Positions 21,301 through 31,145 of a DNA stretch of 64,000 bases are shown piece by piece. This DNA comes from Septoria linicola (taxonomy: Eukaryota > Ascomycota > Dothideomycetes > Mycosphaerellales > Mycosphaerellaceae). Below the pieces are notes generated by a model. The model was not told where the DNA came from. It did not search any database and saw nothing but the letters and a program-made list of their open reading frames with translations. Each line of letters begins with the position of its first letter. Position 1 is the first letter of the stretch. Position numbers and translations under genes: made by a program. The stretch lies in assembly GCA_024114885.1 (NCBI GenBank), contig CP099425.1:2046001-2110000 (forward strand), written 5' to 3'.

Positions 21301-23164
21301 TTGCCATATCGTCGGTGTGATTATCGCCATGGATGTGTGTGAAGCCATCTCGCTCTTTCTGCTGCTGCCGCTTGCGCAGCCACGGCCGGGGATTCCATTC
21401 TGCTGGTATGCATATCGGCTCGGTGAAGGTACTGCTACGCTCAAAGAACTCCCGGGTGACCAGTTCTGGCCGCATGCGTGGAAAGCTCTCGGGGTCGAAC
21501 TGAAAGGTGCCGTCCTTGATAGGCTGCACGTAATGGTGCTCCGTGCTTTCTTCGCTCGTCTTGAGCACGCCTCTCTGCAGCTCTGCGTAGTCTACAGAAG
21601 CATGCGCGCGTGTGCTTTTACGAACATACGTGGTCTTGCCGTGAGCGGGCTCGCAGGGCTTACAGAAGAATTTGTCGACGTCGCGCACTTCAGAAGCTTT
21701 GGTAAATCCAGCGCAGTCCACATGGTACCATCGTTTACAGCCATTGCAGCATACCCATTCGTCCAGCTCGGGGTTTGCTTTTGCTGTCTCTCGAGCAGTC
21801 TCACAGCCAGCGCATACAGTATCTGACGTGACATCGAGCTTGTTCCTCCTGGCTGGCTTCGCCTCCTTGACGACTGGCGTTGGACGAACGACCATGGGCA
21901 CTTCGGGAGGGACAGATTGGCCGCGCTGTGTCTGTCCATCTTCCTTTTGCGCCTGTGGTCCACTACTGAAGCTCTTCCTACGATTCAGATCAGGCTTCAC
22001 AGCCCAATCAGCTCCCGTAACTGAAACCTTGGACTTCCCTCCCTTGCTCACATCTGGCGTCTTTTTCCGTGAAGCTGCCCGTTTCGTGGCTGCCTTCTCA
22101 TTCATGCTCTTGCGCGTACCTGTTGTTTTCGATTTGCTTTTCACTGCACTCCGTCTCGACTTCGCAGTAATCTCAGAGGTTTCGCTTGTTGGCACATCGG
22201 TGCTCACTGCTCGCGAGCTCTCATGCTCTGGTGGTGAGGGAAGGTGAGACGGCGCATCCGGCATGTCCACGTCCGCCGAAGGCAATTGAGACATAGACTG
22301 AGATCTATACTCAGGCTTGACAGGCGGAGGCGCGTGCTGTGCTGTCGTTGTCGGCTTAGCTAGAGGTGCCTCTCTACTCTGCTTCGGAGACGGCAGTGTG
22401 GGTCGAGGAAGACTGCTGTCCTGGGGATTGAAAGGTGGCAGCAAGGAGCTTTGCGTGGTAAGCTCGACTGGACGGGTATGTTGAGCATCCTGAGGAAAGC
22501 TATTTGCATGAGGTCGTAATCCGATCGCAGCCTGCTGCTCGGTTGTCGTTGATTGTGGTACAGGTCGCGCATGATTGGGCCAGCCACCTGTGCGGAAGTT
22601 GAGGAGAAGCGCAGCTTCCTCTACGCGGCTATCATACGCATCTCCAGTATGCGATTGCTGTAGGGCGTCCCCCGACCATGCGTTGCTTTGCTCGTAACTC
22701 GTCGCCGGCCGAGAGGCATACTGTCCGACCAGGGGTGAGGGATAGATCTCTGATCGCGCACGCTTGTGCGGTGGCTCGTTGGTGCCATTCCTCGCTCGCG
22801 GAAGCGCAGGATATCTGAACCCATTCCATGCTGGGCTCGGCTGCGTGGTATTGTACGCTGGGCTTAGCGCCAGCGCTGCCTCTGCGAGAGTGTCGATCGT
22901 AGAAGGTGTCCTATGGTGCCCGCTTCGATAACTGTCGCTGCGCTGTCTCTGCTGCGGGGTTGTGATGTACTGCGCTTCCGGGCGCACCTGGTAGTCGACA
23001 TGATTGTTGAGTGCTGGGTAGTTGTAGCTCGGCTCCAGCGGTGCGGGCTTCTTCGGTGACAATGGCTCAACGTATCTGCGCGGAGGTGACGGGGAGCGGC
23101 CTGGGTGTCTGTCCGAAGCCCCAGGCCGCTTAAAGATCGGGTTGTAGGTGCGGTGTGTCGACAT
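18324..23164 (-). CDS. JHD1: PHD finger plus JmjC histone lysine demethylase (JHD1/KDM2-type)
   Basis: Exon 1 23164-19418, intron 19368-19417 (50 bp), exon 2 19367-18324; 1,596 aa. The frame is open further upstream but without an ATG; MSTHRTYNPIFKRP at 23164 is the sensible start. Order: long disordered N-terminus; PHD finger at about 451-504 (CAGC...CCNGCKRWYHVDC...CKPC); JmjC domain at about 690-860 with Fe(II) ligands His755 and Asp757 (FHIDFGG) and His827 (GWIHAVW). A helical region follows. Two CxxCx6CxH motifs come last: ACDTCRKRRIRCKHKD near 1136 and ACVECRRSKRRCVHD near 1242, the second created by the splice. JHD1 enzymes demethylate H3K36 using 2-oxoglutarate; nuclear. The C-terminal 340 residues are low-complexity. 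Divergent from SF3B6. Confidence 0.88.
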
Positions 23165-23804
23165 GGTGGCCGCCAGAGCAATCAGAGGCAGCTGTGCGTG
23201 TCCGCGGGAGTGGTGAAGCTGTGGGCGCGCATACACTGCAATGGGCGCTTCTCCTAGGGCATACACTATGCACAGCGCATTTCCATACACCCTCAAGCTG
23301 TGTCCGTCAGTCCTCGGTCGTAATCGTCGTGCTGGTCGTGTGCAGTCGTGGTCGAGTGAGTCGAGTTGTGTTGGTGGGCTTGCGGGGCTACTTACAGTAG
23401 TGGGTCGAGCAGCAGCAGCAGCACAACAAGCGGTCTAGACGGGAGTCCTATTGTTGCGCGAATAGCCAGACTGCCGGCCACTTTTGCGATTGTTCGTGGA
23501 AAAGGTGTGTGCAACTACGGTAATTGAGAACTCGTGTCAAGAAGGTCTAGAAAGCACACATTGCATTGCATTCCTGCGCCGGACCACAGCCAGAGACAGC
23601 GGCTATCAGTGAGTGAGTGGTACCTTGATCGCTCCTGGCTCGAGGTGCCGGGTGGGCTGAGCGTCGCTTCTGCCTTAGCCGCGCTGATCCCGTGCGATAA
23701 TGAAGCCATACAACCACATTCGCTGCTGCGCCCATCACTACTACCGAGTCCGACATTAACGACGACCACGCCCTTCTCTTTCCGCGAATTCCTTTAGCCA
23801 AGCT
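23165..23804. promoter_or_regulatory. Shared divergent promoter region, JHD1-like / SF3B6
   Basis: 640 bp between the two start codons, with a short AGC repeat near 23408-23420. No specific site assigned. Confidence 0.5.
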
Positions 23805-24374
23805 ATGAACAAGTCGAAGCTCGCGCCCGAGGTCAATCGGTAATGCTCCTCTCCATCCTCCCACTGCGACTGCGACTGCGGCTGCGACACCTCCGACCAG
23901 CGTACTAATGCCAACCAGTGCACTCTTCGTCAAGAACCTCAGCTACAACGTCTCCACCGAGGAACTCTTCGACCTTTTCGGCAAATTCGGCCCTATCCGG
24001 TACGACATCCCTTCTCGAACAGCGCACGAATGCGACCGCGCCACTGCGCACGATCCAGTGATTGTTCAAGTGCTAACATGCCCTCTCTAGCCAAATCCGC
24101 CAAGGCATCGCTGCCAACACCAAGGGCACCGCTTTCGTCGTCTACGAAGATGTCATGGATGCGAAAGGAGCTTGCGACAAATTGAACGGCTTCAACTTCC
24201 AGAATCGCTATTTGGTTGTTCTCTACCACCAACCTGAAAAGAGTAGGCACATCTCCGGCATATATCCACGTCAGGCAAAGACTGACACCCTTCACAGTGG
24301 CCAAGAGCCAACAAGATCTCGCTGAGCGCCAGGCGAATCTAGAAGCTCTCAAGCAGAAGCATGCTATTTCTTAG
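23805..24374 (+). CDS. SF3B6: SF3b complex subunit SF3B6 (p14/SF3b14a), branch-site RRM protein
   Basis: Four exons: 23805-23839, 23919-23999, 24091-24242, 24298-24374; introns of 79, 91 and 55 bp, the first two with clear branch sites (TACTAAT, TGCTAAC). The product is 114 aa. In the U2 snRNP this subunit contacts the branch adenosine within SF3b. It aligns along its whole length with the human protein from memory: LAPEVNRALFVKNLSYNVST, FGKFGPIRQIRQG, KGTAFVVYEDVMDAKGACD, FNFQNRYLVVLYH, and a charged helical tail ending in AIS. It is a single RRM with RNP motifs present and all frames meeting correctly. Confidence 0.95.
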
Positions 24375-24430
24375 GGGTGGTAGGTCGACCATTTTCCGCA
24401 AATTCTCGGCCCATCGGCTAACAGTCACAG

Positions 24431-24758
24431 CGCGGGAGTTGCGGTAGGTGAGACCAACGCGACGGTGGGGGATCGAAAGAGCCCCCTTCGCAAGGACTCT
24501 GGAATCAGCATTGAAAGTCCAGAGGCCGCAACTCCCATAGCAAGAGACTTTGCAGTACCCCAGAAGAATATTCGGAGACACGATAAGCACGACATACCAA
24601 GAGCGACGACAAACATTAGCAGCAAGCCGAGGCCGAACAGGGCGGACTCGGGCAGAGACATCACTTTTCATCATCCTAACAAGGAGAACTTGGGCATGGG
24701 AAGGCGTTTCAAGGATGCGATGCTCACCACCTTTGGTGGGCCGAAGCAGCAAATTTGA
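24431..24758 (+). other. Possible orphan coding exon downstream of SF3B6
   Basis: The frame is open from 24384 to the TGA at 24756-24758 and reads protein-like from about 24432 (GVAVGETN, DSGISIESPEAATPIARDF, HHPNKENLG, KDAMLTTFGGPKQ). It is preceded by a good branch site and acceptor (GGCTAAC...CACAG at 24416-24430), so it may be the last exon of a separate gene or of an alternative SF3B6 transcript. No ATG in frame. SF3B6 exon 4 has no internal GT, so its own stop cannot be skipped from inside that exon. Confidence 0.3.
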
Positions 24759-25033
24759 GTTGGAAATAGCGTTTAGACGGCTCAGCGACTCTTCAGATTG
24801 CCATGCCTGCCACTTACTACGACCAGAATGAACGAGAACTCTCGCGAGTCTCATTTCTGCATCTTGATACGGCCGACGTTTCGTTGCGCCAGAGACGACT
24901 TCGCCTGTGTGACATTCAATAGTACTAATGGTGTCAGCAGGCAGCTTTTTCAGCAAGTTCACTCAAAGTGGCATATCGACTACCATAAAGCCAATGCTAT
25001 AGCAAGACCTTTTCAAGCGGAGGGATGAAGTGC

Positions 25034-25723
25034 TCATGTAATAGCGGTGTGCCACAGCTCTATCTCCACACTCGATATTCTATTCTCAAGGGTCGCATAC
25101 TTCGCATACGCACGTACAACGATCCGAACGCCATTCCTCAGAATACGGACCCATTCTGACTCCTCACGATGCCACACCACAACATGCGTCTGCATTACAT
25201 CGCAAGCGGAGAAATTCTCAACGACCTCAATCTCATCCTCGATCATCCTATCCTGCAGCACCGAACCTCCACGCACAAAGTACGGTTCCTCTTCCTCCGC
25301 CCTCCATGGAACAGAATGAGCATCACTCTTCCCTCGACCCCCATCCTCACCAACACTGCTACACCCTCCACCGCCCCGCACAATCCCCGCCGTAGACCAA
25401 CTCCACCCAATATTCAAATTCAACCCCTCGTCCCTCGCCACTATCCTCCACACAACCTTCACAACTGGACTTTGCAGTCTCACTGCACACTTCACCTGGT
25501 TCGTAACACAGTACACATACGGCGAGTTCTCGCGCAGCACGGCGTACTAGCGTTCAATGCTGAACGAGCTGACTTCTAGGATTTCTGCGTGGTGGAGGAC
25601 GGGCCCGACGAGGTCTGAGGGGAGGCGTTGGCGGAGGATGAAAGCGGTGTGGTAGATCTGGTGCCTGGTGTTGTGGGGGAGAGTCCAGTTTGTGTTGGTT
25701 GTTGTGGAGGGCTGCTGGGACAT
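25034..25723 (-). pseudogene. Conserved fungal protein of unknown function, interrupted by one in-frame TAG
   Basis: One frame from the ATG at 25721-25723 to the stop at 25034 (230 codons including both stops), broken by TAG at 25547-25549. The N-terminal piece (HQIYHTAFILRQRLPSDLVG, VLHHAEILEVSSFS) and the C-terminal piece (SPYVYCVTNQVKCAVRLQSP, VVWRIVARDEG, SWSTAGIV, VVVWHREESEWVRILRNGVR, YAKYATLENRISSVEIELW) together resemble a widespread fungal family. Its members share a short helical start and a beta-rich body with paired strands; the function is unknown to me. A CAG-to-TAG change would explain the stop. A 27-bp GT...AG segment spans it but is too short for an intron. Alternatively the lesion is a sequencing error. 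Confidence 0.6.
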
Positions 25724-26862
25724 AGTTGGATGACACCGGGGGTGATGAAGACTCTAGGCTTGTGTCTTTCCAACGCGTAGGTCTTGTGTATGCGAATCAG
25801 GCGGGAGAAATTAGTGAAGCTCTTGCTTGGTGGTGATTTTCTGGTATTAGACCCTTGTGCTTGTTGTGTTGGTGCAACCTTTGGTGCAGGTACAATCTCT
25901 CGCTGGCTTCATGTAACGAACTCGAGGCTGAACACCGCTCGTTGATGAAACGGCTACATGATCAAGTCAGCTCCTCTTCTCTGTACAGGGCGATTGTATG
26001 TGAAAGCATGTACTTGATGATGGTATCGAGACAAGAACCTCTGACATCATCAGATTGAGCTGAGCAGCTCTACGAGCTCGAAACTTCAGCTTTGCAACAC
26101 GACCTTACGACCTTAGACGCGTTTCCACTGGTATTTCTTGATCAGCACATACCCTGACCGCGAGATGGTGGCCACAGACAGATGGCGCGTATTTGATGGA
26201 CGCCGTAGACCGGTGCTTTGGGAGATGCGTATGGTCTATCAGCGGCACCTTGTGTGACGGGTCAGACTCGCTACATTTTGACAATGCATAGCTGGTACAG
26301 CCTTCGGTCTGTCCGTGATCACGTCAGGATATCGACCTTGGCGTCTTTATCGCTTGGAAGACCATCACTCTTCTGCTATCCGGTTTGGGAAGCTGCAGCT
26401 ACTGCCCTGTGCAGATTATATGTCGACTAGCGTCCATCTCACCAATCACAAGCTGGCTTGCGATGCATTCGGAACGGTCACCACCGTAGCTCATCTTCCC
26501 AGCAAGCCACCAGCACACATCACAGCTGTCAGAGCTGCACGCCTCTCTGCACGCCTCAGTGTTGTTTGCGCCCATAGCCACATCAAGCCGAAAAGAGGAC
26601 TGAGCTCCTCATGGTGCCGCCAATGGTGCATTTCCATAGACCTGATGCTTGCGAGCCGAACCAGTTCGGATCGTGAGGCGCCGCCTTTGCGAACTGATGG
26701 TGCACTCGTGCGCAATAAGATTCGAGAGATCGTCTCTGGTGGAGCAGATATGCACGCCAATACATCAAGCTACAGCACCCAGCTCAAGATGATGAGCGAC
26801 CTGCCGTCTAAAAGTTTTCGTGACTTCGCGAACTTGTTACTCACTGACAGGGCCTACGAACA
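25724..26862. other. Intergenic, 1.1 kb
   Basis: Between the broken conserved gene and the SLATT gene. A plus-strand frame at 26315-26911 is open but starts with GTG and does not read like protein. Nothing else supported. Confidence 0.5.
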
Positions 26863-28453
26863 ATGGACGCCACGCTGGACTTCACGCGTCGAGCTCGACA
26901 CGCGTGGCTAGAATTCCGACAGCCTTCGAAGCTCAATATTCATGATGCACCACACCAAGGCGAAAGCGAGGAGCAACGAGACCACCACTTGGCCCACGAT
27001 CCCAGTGTGAACGACCCGAACCAGCGAACGCCCCTCGAAAACTACAGATTACTTGTTGGTAGTATGTCAAGTCTGGGCACTGGTGCTGCGAAGTGAATGA
27101 ATGTGCTAACGAAGTCGTCAAAAGTCCACCAGGACAAGTCTTTCGGCACCCCTCATGGATTCATGGCCAATCGTCGTCCTCAGCTATCTATTACAGGCAG
27201 ACCGAGCCCGAATCTAGGGATCTACAGCACAGTATGTGACGCTGAAATCAAGCAGAAGCGTAATTACAAGTCTCAATCACGACTCATTAATTGTTGCTTG
27301 GGTCTGCAACTCATCGTGGCCGCTGCGCTCACTGCTTTGGGTGCCGCGAATGGTAATCGAGCTGCAGTGAGCATGGTCGTCATCATGATCTCTGCAGGTC
27401 CAACTGATGTTATGTACAGGTAACCGTGTTCGGCGCCATCAATACGGTCATTGCAGGTGAGTGTGGACAAGCAATTCCAATCTTAGATGTTTGATCGAGA
27501 CATAGCGGTATCGAATACTCGCATGACTTGTATGCTAATGTTTCCAAGGCTTCTTGACTTACTTGAAAGGCTCCGGCCTCCCAAATCGTCTCAAATATTA
27601 TCAGCATGAGTGGACCAAGGTGAGGGAATATATCGAGCAGAGGGAAAGAGATTTCAGCTTTGGGCTACTAGGCCATCAGCATGTGCTTGGAGAAGTGGAA
27701 AGGATAAGAGAGATGTACGACGCTGTGCGTATGGACATCTCGAACAATACGCCAGATCGATTTGTTGGCACCATGGGACAAGTGAAAGCGCCTGCACTTC
27801 AACAGCCCGCCATGATAGGTGATGTACAGTCTGCTGGCAAGGGGTATCTCAAAGCTTTTGATGAGAAGCAGGCAGAAGCAAATGCTGCAATGAATAAGGT
27901 ACAGAATCAGGCCAGCGGGCTGTTCGCGCAGGCTAGAGGAATCAAGGAGATGCTTGGGAACAGGGTACACGATCTGGGTCAGCTGGAGAAGGCTATCGAA
28001 TCAAATGGCCAAAAGATGGTTTCAGAAAAGAAGCAAGGCATAGCAGCCCAAGTTGAGCATGCTGTGGAAGAGATTGCACATCTTGGGAAAGAGCTTCAGG
28101 CCAAGGCAACAGACGCGGCTGCAGAGAAGCAGCAGCAAGCAGGCGATGCCATCTCGGGCTCGACGGACACTGCCCGAGCTGCCATTGCTCAACAACAACT
28201 TGCTGCTTCGCAAGCTATTCTAGCGCAACAGACCGCTGCTCGAGACGCGATCGCCAGCACTTCCAATGCAGCCAGCGGAGCTGTTGCACAGCAACAACAA
28301 GGGGCGGAAGCTGCGATTGCGAGGACCTCACAAGCTGCCACGGATGCAATCAGCCAGCAGCGAGGAGCACTTGCAGCTGCAATTGCGCCCAAGCACGATG
28401 ACATAGCGCCTGTACCAACGCCGACCGCTAGCAGGTTCAAGGAGGGAGAGTGA
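26863..28453 (+). CDS. Fungal SLATT two-TM protein with C-terminal 11-residue repeats
   Basis: Four exons: 26863-27058, 27125-27366, 27420-27456, 27549-28453; introns of 66, 53 and 92 bp; 459 aa. The SLATT core spans about residues 95-200: GIYSTVCDAEIKQKRNYKSQ, a first TM (about 120-138, LQLIVAAALTALGAANG), a second TM (about 146-164, VTVFGAINTVIAGFLTYLKG) and the conserved GSGLPNRLKYYQHEW after it. A long helical, charged region follows, then nine tandem 11-mers (345-443). SLATT domains are best known as membrane effectors of bacterial nucleotide-signalling conflict systems; the fungal branch has no settled role. Start uncertain: exon 1 has only one in-frame ATG. The very short third exon is supported by frame and family continuity. 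Confidence 0.82.
28106..28402 (+). repeat. Nine tandem 33-bp units coding an 11-residue amphipathic repeat
   Basis: Residues 345-443 of the SLATT protein divide without gaps into nine 11-mers with consensus A-x-x-A-I-[AS]-x-x-x-x-[AQ], for example ARDAIASTSNA, AEAAIARTSQA and ATDAISQQRGA. Ala/Ile/Val occupy positions 1, 4 and 5, polar Gln/Ser/Thr the rest. DNA units have diverged, so this is protein-level periodicity, not a recent satellite. Confidence 0.85.
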
Positions 28454-28575
28454 CCATGATTTGAAAAGGTTTCTAGCGTTCGAGCTTTGCCAGATACCAT
28501 CTGATTCTGTTCACCGAACCTTTCCAACTGGCTATCAGCATACAGCGGGCAAGTCTATTGCGTAAGAAACCCTTA

Positions 28576-29310
28576 TCATGGCTTAGGCGTGTCAGACTTG
28601 ATTGGGTCCAAGGGCTGCACCTTCTTCACGACTTTGGCCGGAGAACCCATTGCGACACTCCAAGCTGGTATGCTTTTGGAGACCACCGATGAAGCTGCAA
28701 TTGTGCAGCCCTCACCAATTTCGACTCCTGGTAGAATGACCACATGCCCACCGATCCAGCAGTCGTCCCCGATCTTGACTGGCCTTGCGTACTCAACGTC
28801 ATCTCTCCGGCTCTGCACCTCGGTCTCATGCGTTGCAGCGAATATGGACACATTTGGTCCCACCATGACTCTGTCTCCAATGGTCACAAGGCCGCAGTCC
28901 AGGATAGTGAAGTTGAATCCAGAGTAAAAGCGATCTCCAATGCTTGTGTTGCACCCATAGTCGAGATAGAAAGGTGGTTCTAGGTACACCCCTTCACCGA
29001 CACGACCGAGGACTGTCTTGAGTCCTGCGTAGCGATTGGCAGCAAGAGTCTCGGGCGTATCATCATCGCCGGAAGGGAAAGAGGTGTTGTAGTTGTGACA
29101 GAACTTGCGGACTTTGTGCCGTGCTTTTGAGAGGTCTGGCGTGAAGGAGTCGTAGCTATGCTAGGCATTAGTTGACATGTGGCTGATATTCTACCAAGGG
29201 AAATCTCACAGCATTCCGGAGATCATACGCTCGTATTGCTCGCACCATGGCACATGGTCCAGCTGTCTTGCAAGTGCGAGTTGCTTTTCATCTTTCTCCT
29301 GGCTGGCCAT
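28576..29310 (-). CDS. Maltose/galactoside-type sugar O-acetyltransferase (left-handed beta helix)
   Basis: Exon 1 29310-29210, intron 29156-29209 (54 bp, GTGAGA...CATAG), exon 2 29155-28576; 226 aa. These enzymes transfer acetyl from acetyl-CoA to a sugar hydroxyl, usually as cytosolic trimers. The N-terminal Mac-type helix region (EKQLALARQLDHVPWCEQYE, MISGMLYDSFTPDL) is followed by hexapeptide repeats: GCNTSIGDRFYSGFNF, VTIGDRVMVGPNVSIF, catalytic His in AATHETE, then DDCWIGGHVVILPGVEIGEG and CTIAASSVVSKSIP. It ends with the usual GSPAKVVKKV. Length and motifs are complete. The natural sugar is unknown. It is convergent with the SLATT gene. Confidence 0.9.
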
Positions 29311-29918
29311 TATGTTTTTCTCGTGTGGTAAGCTGACGACGTACAGAAGATGAAGTGACGGGCGAACTTCGAGCTGTAAACAACTTTTCCTCGGCGTTCA
29401 TGCAGCAGTGACGACTGTGCCAAGGTCAAAGATGGCCCTTACGAATGAATGGACACGATGCACTTTCGGACTATGTGGTCAAGCATTCGAGACATGCTAT
29501 AAAGTCATGATCTGGACGTTCCGCTTCTGGAATCCGAAGTACTTGAGCGGCTGAGCAGCTCGAAACGAGCTGTTTCTCCGAATACGGACTTGCCCAATAA
29601 AGTAAGCCGCTCCTCTCGCTGACCGCGAACACAACAACACACTGTGAGCAGCAAGACTCATCACTGTATACCAAAGAGGTCACTGCAAGTCAAGAGATGT
29701 AGTGGAAGTAGGTCCGCACGAAACTGTGGGTCGGCCTAAGTATCGAGCTGGCCCCTGTCCTTAACACGCTATTCTTGTAACAACCGTTGGACGCATGGAC
29801 CTCGCGAGATGAGACTCAATCTGAAAACAACGTTAACTACAGCTATTTCTGTGCAACATGGCTGGCATCTCAGGGACTTTAAGAATGCGTGAAGTCCAGA
29901 GATGAGCTGTCGATTGAC
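29311..29918. other. Intergenic, 0.6 kb
   Basis: Upstream of the acetyltransferase and of a candidate small gene; would hold both promoters. No other gene seen. Confidence 0.45.
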
Positions 29919-30330
29919 ATGAACTCCCGATCGTCGCCACCATCGATCACCGTCAATACTACAACGAACAACTCGGATCGATCATTCCAAGCACGGCAAA
30001 GCACAAGACGAAGAAGTCAATCGGCATTTCACTATGCACCGATCACGGGCACAAACTTCACCATACGCCATGGCACAGGCAATGGCCCCGCCGACAGAGT
30101 CACCACCAACATGCTCATGTACAACTCCAATATGCCGAGCTCCTACTCAACGTAAGCATTATCTTTCTCTGCTAAGCTCACCACGAGACTGACAACTCTG
30201 AAGACCGCATGGTACACATGCACGACGCAGACTCGGAGCACTCACTGGACGTAATGGCAGCATCGACACTAGTCGCTACAGCTCTCCTCCTGACGCCTGT
30301 CACGACACTACAAGCGAACTCGATGTCTGA
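29919..30330 (+). CDS. Candidate small Ser/Thr/Asn-rich protein, unknown function
   Basis: Two-exon model: 29919-30151 and 30204-30330, intron of 52 bp (GTAAGC...CTGAAG); 119 aa. It starts with MNSRSSPPSITVNTTTNNSD and continues with STRRRSQSAFHYAPI; the spliced C-terminus reads PHGTHARRRLGALTGRNGS and ends SELDV. The donor is consensus and the frame stays open across the join, which favours a real gene, but composition is low-complexity and I recognise no family. Confidence 0.35.
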
Positions 30331-31145
30331 AGCTCCACTGCGAAGCCTGATTGTTCTTGGTGCTCAAAGCTCCACGGGCATGGGGAAGCCCACTAGGTCC
30401 AAGACGTGGTTGTCTGGTCTGAAGAGAGCGAGAGGCTATTCTCTGACAGGCCGAAAGTCGCATAGCTCCGCTGGGTCGTGAGCGACTTGCCTGCGTGAAA
30501 TCCACGCATGCTTGAGGCATGTTATCCACGAGTACTCGGTGAGAAACGACCCGATGGTATGCTTGCTCGCGTGGGGGAATGTATTCGTCCGGCACGGATC
30601 GCGTCCACACACGAGGAGACAAGATCAGAATAACAGACTTGGATATCAGCACTGGTTGTATGGCGGTAGAGATAATCTCGGGCTTGACGCAGCTGGGGTT
30701 GCAGAGCATCGATAGCATTCCCACTGCAGTACTCACTCGAAAGCCCGGGAGGCAGACCGCCCACATCGGATTAAGCCCAACCGGGAAGGGATATCAAGCG
30801 CCATGCGACGCTTCGCTCCGGATTATGCATGATAATGATACCGGAGGCCCAGACTTCGGAGAAATGAAATGGGACTCATGCCCGGTATTGACAGACGGAT
30901 ACCAAGATTCGAATGAGTATGATGATAAGGATGGCTAGGCTGGCATGACATGAATGATCTACTTTGTTCAGGAATTTTTCAGTATATTTCGTATATCTTC
31001 GCCCTCAGGCCTGCACAGCTCTAAGAAGCGGATGCAGATGTGAGTTCATAGACATCAGGATGTATGATGATGATACAGTGTCATTGTTGCCATGGTACAT
31101 CATTACTGTTTATTGTACATCGCGCTCCACGCATGTGCTTACAGC
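30331..31145. other. Intergenic, 0.8 kb
   Basis: An ATG frame at 30579-30938 (119 codons) could be another exon, but nothing links it to a family. Otherwise the 3' flank of the 7TM gene. Confidence 0.4.

Noticed and set aside
25547..25573. 27-bp GT...AG segment spanning the TAG as a mini-intron
   Set aside because: Far below the shortest introns in this window (47 bp) and without a branch site.
26315..26911. 198-codon plus-strand frame
   Set aside because: Starts with GTG, composition looks random, and its end overlaps exon 1 of the SLATT gene in another frame.
30579..30938. 119-codon plus-strand frame starting with ATG
   Set aside because: Possibly an exon, but no splice partner or family resemblance could be shown.
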